Shown piece after piece: positions 1-7,800 of a stretch of 10,903 nucleotides of DNA; the stretch's first letter is position 1; every line of letters begins with the position of its first letter. The position numbers and the translations under genes are program-made. The notes beneath the pieces are model-generated. The model was not told the origin of the DNA, did not search any database, and saw only the letters and a program-made list of their open reading frames with translations. This stretch comes from an uncultured Bacteroidota bacterium (GTDB lineage: Bacteria; Bacteroidota; Bacteroidia; NS11-12g; UBA9320). The stretch lies in assembly GCA_913056425.1 (NCBI GenBank), contig CAJXLR010000034.1, positions 1 to 10,903 on the forward strand, written 5' to 3'.

Positions 1-1715
1 ATGTTGTGAAGTGGCAATCGAAAACAAATGGCCAATGGGATGATGTACTGAACTCATCCAATACCTTAAACTTTTTCGACATCAAAGCAGAAACTGCATA
101 TCGTGCCATTGTAAAAAGTGATTTCTGTGAAGCAGATACCACAAAGTCATTATCAATATACCTCTCATCCGAAAGCCAAGCTGGTACAATAAGCGGAATC
201 AGCCCAATTTGTTCTGAGCAAGGAAGCACAACGCTTCAAGTAAATGCTTTTAATGGATCAGTACGAGCTTGGCAGCAAGCAACAAGTGAGAATGGGCCTT
301 GGACAGATGTTGCATCCAATACCGAAACTTTCGAAGCGACTTACATGGCTGGTAACTCCTATTACCGTACACTGGTAAAAAATGGAGCTTGTCCGGAGGT
401 GATATCTGAACCATTCAAATTGGAGGTATTTGCCTCCACAAATCCTGGTATTCTGAGTGGTTTACGTGAGGTATGTGAAATAGATAACGAAGGAGTCATT
501 GAGCTTACCGGGAATACCGGTGAGATTCTCGATTGGGAAATTCTAGACGATAACGGTGAATGGAAATCATTGAATTACACCGGTGATTTGTATTGGTTTG
601 AAAAGCTGAATGCGGTTACAACCTACCGAGCGAAAGTTAAAAATGGTCTGTGCCCTGAGGCGTATACGCCAAGTCACTTAATCGAGGTGAATCCACTTCC
701 GGTTGTGAAGATTTCAACGGAGAATCTGTGTGAGAAACAAATGTCTGTGTTTACGAGCTCAACCACCATTGACAAAGGAAATGTGGTTGGTGTTAACTGG
801 CAATTCTCAGACGGTTATACCTCAACAGACGAGAACGTCAAGCGACTTTTTACGACATATGGAAAGTACGATGTACGATTGGAAGCAACATCTAATAAGA
901 ACTGTAAGTCGATAGTGACAGAAAGTGTGGTGATTGGCGAACTTCCTCTAGTTGGTTTTAGACTGTCCAATGGAATTGGTCAGAACACTTCTTGTTTGAA
1001 CAGTACGTCAGAATTTGAAAACCTTACAACGCACTCGAATAAAACCGAGTTGGAATATGCATGGGACTTTGGGAATGGCCAAACTTCAACTCTTGAAACT
1101 CCTACCCTAAACTATGTTGTGCCTGGAAGTTACGATGTTGTGCTCACCGTTTCTAATCGAAACAATACGTGCAGCAACAGCTATTCAAACAAAATAACTG
1201 TGCTTGAGGAAATTAAGCCGGATGCAGGAATTGATATAGAAGCTAGTCTAGGTATTGAGGTACAACTCAACGCAAAAGGCAATATTTCGTACCAATGGGA
1301 GCCTGCAGAATTCTTGAATGATGCAACTATTGCTAACCCAATTGCACGTATTACCGAGCCGACCATGTTTACGGTAGTCGGAACTGACTATTATGGTTGT
1401 ACAAGCTCGGACTCAGTTTGGGTGAATGTGATTCGCGATCATACGGTACGACCGAACAACGTGATTACACCGGACGGGAATAATGAGAATGACGTTTGGG
1501 TGGTTCAGAATATCGAGAATTATCCGAATAACTCAGTATCGGTGTTCGACCGATGGGGCAGAGAGGTTTTCCGAACGGACAGCTATCAAAGCGATTGGGG
1601 AGCGACTGATTTGGATGGAAAAGGCCTTATGGACGGAACGTATTACTACGTAATTGAGTTCCCAGAAATCAACAAAGTAATGAAAGGTGCCATCACGGTG
1701 GTGAATAACAAATAA
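1..1715 (+). CDS. Giant T9SS-exported adhesin-like protein with Ig-like repeats, PKD domains and CHU_C sorting domain (5' partial)
   Basis: This is the C-terminal part of a cell-surface protein. The frame is open to the first base (reading from position 3), so the GTG at 6 is not its start and the N-terminus lies outside the window. Counting residues from that GTG, it shows about two and a half Ig-like repeats (1-229; each has W..W, a YRxxVKNGxCPE-like end and a cysteine). Two PKD-like domains follow (about 230-400, with WQFSDG and WDFGNG cores and YDVxL strands), then a domain with DAGxD, YQWEP and DYYGC marks (about 403-475). Last is a gliding-motility-associated C-terminal domain of the CHU_C/TIGR04131 type (about 482-569: ITPDGNNENDVW, VFDRWGREVF, DGTYYYVI). 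That last domain is the type B signal that sends proteins through the T9SS to the cell surface. In Flavobacterium johnsoniae the comparable adhesin SprB depends on its neighbour SprF, and here too a SprF-family gene starts 11 bases downstream. Ligand and role (adhesion, gliding) cannot be read from the sequence. Confidence 0.9.
   Translation, partial: VVKWQSKTNGQWDDVLNSSNTLNFFDIKAETAYRAIVKSDFCEADTTKSLSIYLSSESQAGTISGISPICSEQGSTTLQVNAFNGSVRAWQQATSENGPWTDVASNTETFEATYMAGNSYYRTLVKNGACPEVISEPFKLEVFASTNPGILSGLREVCEIDNEGVIELTGNTGEILDWEILDDNGEWKSLNYTGDLYWFEKLNAVTTYRAKVKNGLCPEAYTPSHLIEVNPLPVVKISTENLCEKQMSVFTSSTTIDKGNVVGVNWQFSDGYTSTDENVKRLFTTYGKYDVRLEATSNKNCKSIVTESVVIGELPLVGFRLSNGIGQNTSCLNSTSEFENLTTHSNKTELEYAWDFGNGQTSTLETPTLNYVVPGSYDVVLTVSNRNNTCSNSYSNKITVLEEIKPDAGIDIEASLGIEVQLNAKGNISYQWEPAEFLNDATIANPIARITEPTMFTVVGTDYYGCTSSDSVWVNVIRDHTVRPNNVITPDGNNENDVWVVQNIENYPNNSVSVFDRWGREVFRTDSYQSDWGATDLDGKGLMDGTYYYVIEFPEINKVMKGAITVVNNK
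180..689 (+). repeat. Two consecutive Ig-like protein repeats, about 88 residues each, inside the adhesin
   Basis: Two units start with related GTISG / GILSG motifs followed by a cysteine (IC and VC), 88 residues apart (G60 and G148 counted from the GTG at 6). Both carry a W..ATSENGPW / W..LDDNGEW segment and end in YRTLVKNGACPE / YRAKVKNGLCPE. A third, incomplete unit lies upstream (YRAIVKSDFCEA, about residues 32-44) and continues beyond the window edge. DNA identity between units is only moderate, so they are old duplications held together by protein-level selection. Such repeats are typical of giant Bacteroidetes surface adhesins, and more copies are likely upstream. Confidence 0.75.
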
Positions 1716-1726
1716 TTAAAAGCGAG

Positions 1727-3730
1727 ATGAACATGAGAAAGTCAATCAAAACTGCATTCTTATTGCTGGCACCACTTATGGTTTTTGCGCAGCAGAATCC
1801 TTTGGTTAATCACGGTTATGTGAACGGATTTTTGATAAATCCTGCAAATGCCGGTGCTACGGGGACAAACTTGTATCTCCTAAACAGACTCCAATGGGCA
1901 GATGTTGAGGGCGCACCTGAAACGTTCATGGCTACCATGGACGGTTCAATTGCAAATACAAACTTGAACTATGGTTTGTCTATCGCTAATGATGTGACGA
2001 ACATCCTGGGTAAAACCAGTATCTACGGAACCTATGCGTACAGATTGCCATTGAGTGATGAATCTAATTTGTCGTTTGGTATGTCCTTTGGTTATGAACA
2101 AAATAAGATTTTGTTCGACCGGGTAAATGCGACTAACCCAACTGAAATTACGCTAATTAATAATATCGAACAGCAAGCGAACATGGATGCAAACGCTGGA
2201 CTTGGATTTTCATACAAGAACCTAAGCCTAGGCGTTTCTGCTTACCAATTGTTCGCAAACAATAACGTTTTTGAAGATGAGCAACGACAAGTTGCTTATG
2301 CCTACTCCTTTGAAAGACACTATGCAGCCAATGCTCAGTATCGAATTACGTTAGACGAAGACAAGCTCTTCTTAGACCCCAATGTGCTCATCCGCTATGC
2401 CCCGGGTTATGATGCACAAGCAGATTTTAATCTGATGTTAAACTGGGCCAACCGTGCATGGATTGGTGGCGGATTTAGAACAAATTATGGTGCCAATTTT
2501 ATGGCCGGAGGAGTTCTGGGTGATCGCCTATTGGGTAGCTATTCGTACGGACGAAGTGTAGGACCAATAGAGCGATTAAGTGCAAACTCACACGAGTTTA
2601 CACTTGGTTATCGCTTCAGTGAAGTTGATGGAGTAAGAGACGAGGATAACGACGGTGTTCCGGATGATATGGATAGACAGCCAAACACTCCGGAAGGTTG
2701 TGAGGTGGATGCCTATGGTGTAGCGAAGGATGATGATTTGGATGGTGTATACAATTGTTTAGACCACGAATTGAAAACGCCATTGGGAGCTCCGGTTGAT
2801 GCAAACGGTGTGGCGTTGGATGATGATGAAGACGGAGTAATAAACTTATTTGATCGTGAACCAAATTCTCCTAAAGATTGTCCGGTTGACAAACTAGGCG
2901 TATCCATTGATACAGACATGGATGGTGTTTCTGATTGCAAGGATATGCAATTGAAAACCCCATTAGGTGCGGAGGTAGATGAAAACGGCGTTGCCCTTGA
3001 TGGGGACAACGATGGTGTAGCAGACTTATATGACTTGGAACCCAATACACCACACAAGAAACACTTACATACTCAAGAAGATGTTGATGCATCAGATTGT
3101 ATTGTAGATGCACATGGGGTTGCTAAAGACTCTGATAAGGATGGCATTACCGATTGCGTTGATCTAGAAGAAAATACACCTGAAGGAGCGCTGGTGGATG
3201 CACAAGGACGAGCAATTGATACCGATAAAGATGGTGTGCCGGATGGAATTGACCGCGAAATTGATTCTCCACGTGGTGCGCAAGTGGACAAATGGGGTGT
3301 TGCGATTCCGGATCCAAATGATTTAGACGACGATAAAGATGGTGTGCCAAATGCTATAGATCTTGAACCGGACACAAAGGCAGGTGCCAAAGTTGACGCA
3401 TACGGAAGAACAATTAAAGAAGTGAACCCAATAACGGAAAACCGTTTGGAGATTGATGAAATGGATGATAACTCTACGGAGTGGGACTACTTCATGATTG
3501 TTGGCGTATTCAAGAACAAAGAGAACTTGAAAGGTTACCGGGCAAAGTTGGAAACCAAGTATGGGGAGAAGACGCGTACCTTGTATACCAAAGCAGGTTA
3601 TCACTATGTATACACCAAACAAGTGACAACGCGCGAAGAAGCATATGAAGAGAAAGATCGCTTGGTGAACAAAAACGTTGAAGACTACATCGTGGGGAAC
3701 CCATGGTTGTGGCGCGAGCCAAAGAAATAA
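1727..3730 (+). CDS. PorP/SprF-family T9SS outer-membrane protein fused to TSP3 repeats and a SPOR-like domain
   Basis: The protein has 667 residues, against roughly 300-350 for usual PorP/SprF proteins. A signal peptide (about 1-21, ending MVFA before QQNP) leads into a PorP/SprF-type beta-barrel (about 22-297). The family marks are the early INPANAGATG segment, the RLQWADVEGAP strand and many GGxxGD / GYRF-like strand ends. Residues 305-563 are eight thrombospondin type 3 repeats (DxDxDGVxD, calcium ligands). Residues 586 to about 660 resemble a SPOR domain (WDYFMIVGVFKNKENL, then a TREEAYEEKDRL helix), a fold that binds glycan strands of peptidoglycan. PorP/SprF proteins act with T9SS substrates carrying type B signals, usually those encoded next door, which fits the adhesin gene 11 bases upstream. 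Inferred role: outer-membrane exporter or anchor for that adhesin, tethered to the cell wall through a calcium-stiffened stalk. ATG 1727 is used here; ATG 1733 would also leave a good signal peptide. The barrel call is firm, the SPOR call moderate. Confidence 0.88.
   Translation: MNMRKSIKTAFLLLAPLMVFAQQNPLVNHGYVNGFLINPANAGATGTNLYLLNRLQWADVEGAPETFMATMDGSIANTNLNYGLSIANDVTNILGKTSIYGTYAYRLPLSDESNLSFGMSFGYEQNKILFDRVNATNPTEITLINNIEQQANMDANAGLGFSYKNLSLGVSAYQLFANNNVFEDEQRQVAYAYSFERHYAANAQYRITLDEDKLFLDPNVLIRYAPGYDAQADFNLMLNWANRAWIGGGFRTNYGANFMAGGVLGDRLLGSYSYGRSVGPIERLSANSHEFTLGYRFSEVDGVRDEDNDGVPDDMDRQPNTPEGCEVDAYGVAKDDDLDGVYNCLDHELKTPLGAPVDANGVALDDDEDGVINLFDREPNSPKDCPVDKLGVSIDTDMDGVSDCKDMQLKTPLGAEVDENGVALDGDNDGVADLYDLEPNTPHKKHLHTQEDVDASDCIVDAHGVAKDSDKDGITDCVDLEENTPEGALVDAQGRAIDTDKDGVPDGIDREIDSPRGAQVDKWGVAIPDPNDLDDDKDGVPNAIDLEPDTKAGAKVDAYGRTIKEVNPITENRLEIDEMDDNSTEWDYFMIVGVFKNKENLKGYRAKLETKYGEKTRTLYTKAGYHYVYTKQVTTREEAYEEKDRLVNKNVEDYIVGNPWLWREPKK
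2639..3415 (+). repeat. Eight tandem thrombospondin type 3 repeats (90-bp unit, 180-bp super-unit)
   Basis: Units of exactly 30 residues begin at residues 305, 335, 365, 395, 425, 468, 498 and 534. The pattern is DxDxDGVxDxxDxxxxTPxG followed by xxVDxxGVAx. Unit 5 carries a 13-residue insertion and a 6-residue linker (PDPNDL) follows unit 7. Odd and even units differ, giving a 60-residue super-repeat: for example TTGAAAAC followed by a related stretch recurs exactly 180 bases apart at 2771 and 2951. The longest exact match noted is 18 bases (CGATAAAGATGGTGTGCC at 3223 and 3331). Six cysteines sit in three pairs 19 residues apart. Acidic DxDxDG loops of this family bind calcium. Confidence 0.9.
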
Positions 3731-3758
3731 CGATAGAACTACACACTACTGATTACAT

Positions 3759-3785
3759 GGGCGGAGGTTTCTCCGCCCTTTTTTT
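3759..3785 (+). terminator. Intrinsic terminator after the adhesin/PorP-SprF operon
   Basis: A perfect 8-bp stem GGGCGGAG/CTCCGCCC (3759-3766 with 3771-3778) closes on a GTTT loop and is followed at once by seven T (3779-3785). It lies 29 bases after the stop of the PorP/SprF gene and well before the aconitase promoter. It therefore separates the two transcription units cleanly. Confidence 0.93.
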
Positions 3786-3870
3786 GTGCTCAAAAAGGCC
3801 AATTGTATTTGAAACCATTCTAACGTTTACATCTACTTAAACAGAAGCCTACAATTTTTTGTTGAAATAG

Positions 3871-3878
3871 TACATTTG
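3871..3878 (+). promoter_or_regulatory. Bacteroidetes-type -7 promoter element (TACATTTG) for aconitase
   Basis: TACATTTG matches the phylum's TAnnTTTG -7 consensus exactly and is followed by CACC, with the ATG 22 bases after its last base. Transcription would start at roughly 3883-3888, leaving a leader of about 12-17 bases. No good -33 TTTG is present at the expected 17-23 base spacing; the TTTG at 3858 is too close. Between the terminator and this element (3786-3870) nothing else was recognised. Confidence 0.6.
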
Positions 3879-3899
3879 CACCTCTTAAACACAAGACCT

Positions 3900-6164
3900 A
3901 TGGCATTCGACATCGATTTAATCAAAAACGTTTACTCAACTATGGCGGAGCGCGTAAACGTAGCCCGCGAACTAACTGGTAGACCGCTTACGCTAAGCGA
4001 GAAGATTTTATACTCTCACCTTTGGAACAATGAAGTTCCTGCAGAAGCGTACGAGCGCGGAAAATCATATGTCGACTTTGCCCCGGACAGAATTGCATGT
4101 CAAGATGCAACGGCTCAAATGGCCTTGCTTCAGTTTATGCAAGCTGGTAAGAAGAAAGTTGCGGTTCCAACCACAGTGCACTGTGATCATTTGATTCAGG
4201 CAAAAGTAGGAGCGGACCAAGATTTGCAAAACGCATTGAATACGAGCAATGAAGTATTCAATTTCTTAGAGTCGGTTTCGAACAAATACGGAATTGGGTT
4301 TTGGAAGCCGGGTGCAGGAATTATTCACCAAGTTGTTTTGGAGAATTATGCATTCCCAGGAGGAATGATGATTGGTACAGATTCTCACACCGTGAATGCC
4401 GGTGGTTTGGGAATGGTAGCTATCGGAGTTGGTGGTGCTGATGCGGTTGACGTGATGGCTGGAATGCCTTGGGAGTTGAAGTTCCCAAAACTAATTGGTG
4501 TTAAGCTTACTGGAGAGATGAGCGGATGGACAGCGCCAAAAGATGTGATATTAAAAGTTGCCGGAATTCTTACCGTAAAAGGGGGAACCGGAGCAATTGT
4601 TGAATACTTTGGTCCTGGCGCGAAGTCACTTTCATGTACAGGTAAAGGAACTATTTGTAACATGGGTGCTGAGATTGGAGCAACCACTTCTACGTTTGGT
4701 TACGACGAGTCGATGGAGCGCTACTTGCGAGCTACAGACCGTGCCGATGTTGCCGATGCAGCGAATGAAGTGAAGGAACACCTTACAGGAGATCCTGAGG
4801 TATATGCTAACCCGGAACAATACTTTGATCAAGTAATCGAGATTGACCTGTCTACATTAAAGCCACATTTGAATGGACCGTTTACTCCGGATTTGGCAAC
4901 ACCAGTTGGGCAAATCAAGGAAAAAGCTGAAGAGAACGGATGGCCGTTGGACGTAGAGTGGGGGTTAATTGGTTCTTGTACCAACTCCTCTTATGAAGAT
5001 CTTTCTAGAGCGGCGTCTATTGCGAAACAAGCAGTGGATAAAGGTTTGGCTACCAAAGCAGAATTTGGTATCAATCCGGGATCTGAGCAGGTAAGATTTA
5101 CAGCAGAGCGCGATGGCTTACTTCAAATCTTTGAAGACCTAAACGCTAAGATATTTACGAATGCATGTGGACCATGTATCGGTCAATGGGCACGATATAA
5201 CGACCCAAAGAATGCACCGAAGAACAGTATCGTTCACACGTTTAATCGAAACTTCAGTAAGCGAGCAGATGGTAACCCAAATACGCATGCGTTTGTTGCT
5301 TCACCTGAGATTGTGGCGGCAATTGCCATTTCAGGACGATTAGACTTCGACCCAGCGACGGATACTCTTACCAACAACAAAGGCGAGCAAGTAAGACTCG
5401 ATGAGCCTACAGGTTACGAATTGCCTCCAAAAGGTTTTGATGTGGAGGATAATGGATACATCGAACCAGTTGCGGATGGTTCAGGAGTTAACGTAGTGGT
5501 AGATCCAGACTCAAAACGACTTCAATTGCTAGAGCCGTTTGCACCATGGGATGGCAAGAACATCATGGGGGCAAAGCTTCTAATCAAGACAAAAGGAAAG
5601 TGTACAACGGATCACATCTCGATGGCAGGTCCATGGTTAACTTATCGCGGTCACCTCGACAATATCTCCAATAACTGTTTGATTGGTGCAATCAACGCAT
5701 TTAACGACAAAGCCGATGAGGTATACAATCCTCTAAACGGTGAATACGATAGCGTACCAAAGGTTGCACGTATGATTAAAGGAGCCGGTGAGTATTCGGT
5801 TGTGATCGGAGAAGAAAACTATGGAGAAGGTTCTTCGCGAGAGCACGCAGCAATGGAGCCACGTCACCTGGCAGTTCGTGCGGTAATCGTTAAATCGTTT
5901 GCACGAATTCACGAGACCAACTTGAAGAAACAAGGTATGCTAGGTTTGACATTCGCGAATCCGGCTGATTACGATTTGATTCAAGAAAAAGATACGTTTG
6001 ATATCATGTTGGACGAGTTTGCTCCTGGTCAGCAAATGACTGTTGTGATTAACCATGAGGATGGCACAACAGATTCCATCAAGGTGAATCACACATATAA
6101 CGAATCTCAAATTGAGTGGTTCAAGGCAGGTAGCGCATTGAACTTGATTCGTCAGCAGCAGTAG
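3900..6164 (+). CDS. acn: Aconitate hydratase (mitochondrial-type aconitase)
   Basis: This is the cytoplasmic TCA-cycle enzyme that interconverts citrate and isocitrate through cis-aconitate using a [4Fe-4S] cluster. The 754-residue protein is colinear with the compact mitochondrial-type aconitases (about 750-780 residues), not the roughly 890-residue AcnA form. The three cluster ligands are C360 (GSCTNSSYED), C423 and C426 (NACGPCIGQW). Other family marks are VPTTVHCDHL near 93-102, GTDSHTVNAGG, and GEGSSREHAAMEPRHL at 642-657, which carries the catalytic serine and the substrate-binding arginine. The C-terminal swivel domain follows from about residue 540. The start is ATG 3900 (MAFDIDLI). 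An in-frame TTG at 3876 would add eight residues, but it lies inside the promoter element TACATTTG and would precede the transcript. A lipoprotein gene begins 4 bases after the stop, so the three genes to 8618 probably share a transcript. Confidence 0.97.
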   Translation: MAFDIDLIKNVYSTMAERVNVARELTGRPLTLSEKILYSHLWNNEVPAEAYERGKSYVDFAPDRIACQDATAQMALLQFMQAGKKKVAVPTTVHCDHLIQAKVGADQDLQNALNTSNEVFNFLESVSNKYGIGFWKPGAGIIHQVVLENYAFPGGMMIGTDSHTVNAGGLGMVAIGVGGADAVDVMAGMPWELKFPKLIGVKLTGEMSGWTAPKDVILKVAGILTVKGGTGAIVEYFGPGAKSLSCTGKGTICNMGAEIGATTSTFGYDESMERYLRATDRADVADAANEVKEHLTGDPEVYANPEQYFDQVIEIDLSTLKPHLNGPFTPDLATPVGQIKEKAEENGWPLDVEWGLIGSCTNSSYEDLSRAASIAKQAVDKGLATKAEFGINPGSEQVRFTAERDGLLQIFEDLNAKIFTNACGPCIGQWARYNDPKNAPKNSIVHTFNRNFSKRADGNPNTHAFVASPEIVAAIAISGRLDFDPATDTLTNNKGEQVRLDEPTGYELPPKGFDVEDNGYIEPVADGSGVNVVVDPDSKRLQLLEPFAPWDGKNIMGAKLLIKTKGKCTTDHISMAGPWLTYRGHLDNISNNCLIGAINAFNDKADEVYNPLNGEYDSVPKVARMIKGAGEYSVVIGEENYGEGSSREHAAMEPRHLAVRAVIVKSFARIHETNLKKQGMLGLTFANPADYDLIQEKDTFDIMLDEFAPGQQMTVVINHEDGTTDSIKVNHTYNESQIEWFKAGSALNLIRQQQ

Positions 6165-6168
6165 AGCC

Positions 6169-7800
6169 ATGCGAAATTGGTGGTTTGTTTTCTTAGTTGT
6201 TGGATTATGGTCGTGTAAAAACGCGCCCACAGAGGAAGTAACAAATCGATTTCAAGAAGAACGTCTTCAGCACATATATGATCTTCAAGATCAACGTCAA
6301 TCGGCGCGACTGGTTCCGTACTTAAAAGCCAAAAAGACACATCACCGCGAGGCGGCAGCACTTGCGTTTGCCTCTGTTCAAGATCCGACCAAAGCGAGGT
6401 TTATAAAGGAAAGTATGCTCACGGATGGGGATGCTCGAGTACGTCGTGCTGCAGCATATGCACTCGGTCAGCTCAGAGACTCCACAAACGTTCCGGCATT
6501 ATTCATGGCGTTCGAGAACGAAATCGATTTACAGAATCGGAAAATCATTTTAGAGGCATTGGGTAAGTCCGCCAACAATAAGGTTGTTGAATATTTAGAT
6601 GCGTTTAACTCAACCGCAACACAACTTAGGGAAGGACATGCACTCGCCATGCTGCGAGCTTGTCGGAAGCGGAAAGTGGGAGAGAATTACAAACGTAATG
6701 CTATTCGCTACTTCGACCCGGTAAGCAACGACCAAACAAAGATTTATGCTGCGTGGGTGTTAAAGTTCTTAAAGGATGACGCCGGATATATGGAGAAAGA
6801 CATCAATGCGTGGAAATCCTCAAGTCAACATCCGGAGGTGCTACGATTACTTGATGAGCTCAAAACAGTTCCTGAGCCTCCGATTGAAGATGAGAATCTA
6901 AAAACTCCAACAATCCTACGTGCAGAAAGTGATCCATTTGCCAACGATAATCTGTTTGACCGGGCATTATCTAAGTCAACCGTAGTTGAAGAAGAAAACA
7001 TGAATACACTTTACCGTTTGAGTGGAGATAGTGTTCAGATAGTTGCGACAACCGCAGCGAACCACTTTGTTGAGTCGATAGATGACACCTACAGGCAAGG
7101 GAGCAGCTACCGAGAAGAAATAGTAAGCTTTCTTACTAGCGACGACATGGCCAAACAAAGTGTAGGTTGCTATGAGGTAATTAAAAACCCGGATCCTTTC
7201 TTCCAGAAATTCTTGACCCCGGAGATGGAAAAGCTTGAGTTGCCGCGGCAATTGGAGACGTATTTAGATTTTCAAAAGGCACTAGCCAAAATCACCGGAG
7301 AAACTTACGAGACACCGACATACACCAATAATCGACCCATTGATTGGGAACATGTTTCTGGCTTGCAGGATAGCGTATATGTCGATATAAAGACAAGTCG
7401 AGGCGTGATTCGGATTGTGTGTTTGGTGAACGAAGCACCCGGATCTGTTTCTAACTTTTTAAAGTTGGTTAAAGATGGTTTTTATGATGGAAAAGTCTTT
7501 CATCGCGTAGTCCCAAACTTTGTAATTCAAGCAGGTTGTCCAAGAGGAGATGGATGGGGTTCATTGGACTGGACGCAGCGAAGTGAATTCTCAAACTATT
7601 TGCGATATCATACCGGTGCCGTTGGCTTGGCTTCAGCCGGTAACGATACAGAAGGCGTTCAATTTTTTATCACGCATAATTCTACTCCATTCTTAGACGG
7701 ACGATATTCAATCTTTGCTTTTGTTACGGAAGGAATGGACGTTGTTGGTCAACTCGAGATGGGAGACAAGATTGAGTCGATTCAAATCACGGGTGACTAA
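6169..7800 (+). CDS. HEAT-repeat lipoprotein with C-terminal cyclophilin-type peptidyl-prolyl isomerase domain
   Basis: This 543-residue protein is predicted to be a lipid-anchored folding factor in the cell envelope. Residues 1-16 form a short lipoprotein signal ending in a lipobox-like LWSC, with C16 as the lipidated residue (Trp at -2 is atypical). HEAT-like helical repeats span about 43-210, clearest at REAAALAFASV, VRRAAAYALGQL and QNRKIILEALG. The region 220-395 is mostly helical in character and unassigned. A cyclophilin domain occupies about 401-543: FHRVVPNFVIQAG (R446, F451 and Q454 match the catalytic Arg, Phe and Gln of cyclophilin A), QFFITHN (498-504) and FLDGRYSIFAFV. The cyclophilin A Met61 and Trp121 positions are V452 and F508, so activity is likely but cyclosporin sensitivity is not. 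It starts 4 bases after acn and its stop overlaps the next start (TAATG), suggesting translational coupling to the barrel protein. The HEAT part may bind clients or partners; this is inference. Confidence 0.88.
   Translation: MRNWWFVFLVVGLWSCKNAPTEEVTNRFQEERLQHIYDLQDQRQSARLVPYLKAKKTHHREAAALAFASVQDPTKARFIKESMLTDGDARVRRAAAYALGQLRDSTNVPALFMAFENEIDLQNRKIILEALGKSANNKVVEYLDAFNSTATQLREGHALAMLRACRKRKVGENYKRNAIRYFDPVSNDQTKIYAAWVLKFLKDDAGYMEKDINAWKSSSQHPEVLRLLDELKTVPEPPIEDENLKTPTILRAESDPFANDNLFDRALSKSTVVEEENMNTLYRLSGDSVQIVATTAANHFVESIDDTYRQGSSYREEIVSFLTSDDMAKQSVGCYEVIKNPDPFFQKFLTPEMEKLELPRQLETYLDFQKALAKITGETYETPTYTNNRPIDWEHVSGLQDSVYVDIKTSRGVIRIVCLVNEAPGSVSNFLKLVKDGFYDGKVFHRVVPNFVIQAGCPRGDGWGSLDWTQRSEFSNYLRYHTGAVGLASAGNDTEGVQFFITHNSTPFLDGRYSIFAFVTEGMDVVGQLEMGDKIESIQITGD

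Noticed and set aside
6..8. GTG at position 6 as the start of the adhesin
   Set aside because: The frame is open through the window edge and the first codons are already the middle of an Ig-like repeat, so the gene is 5' truncated by the window.
2616..3390. Several overlapping minus-strand open frames of 67-114 codons opposite the TSP3 repeats
   Set aside because: They are low-complexity Ser/Thr/Pro/His-rich translations produced by the 90-base repeat on the coding strand, with no domain, signal or start context of their own.
3858..3861. TTTG as the -33 partner of the aconitase -7 element
   Set aside because: Only 9 bases separate it from TACATTTG, whereas 17-23 is the usual spacing.
3876..3899. 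TTG-initiated N-terminal extension of aconitase
   Set aside because: It lies within the -7 promoter element, and the extra residues (MHLLNTRP) are not part of the family N-terminus.
4385..4832. Minus-strand open frames opposite the aconitase gene
   Set aside because: They overlap a highly conserved enzyme gene in antisense and show no recognisable protein features.
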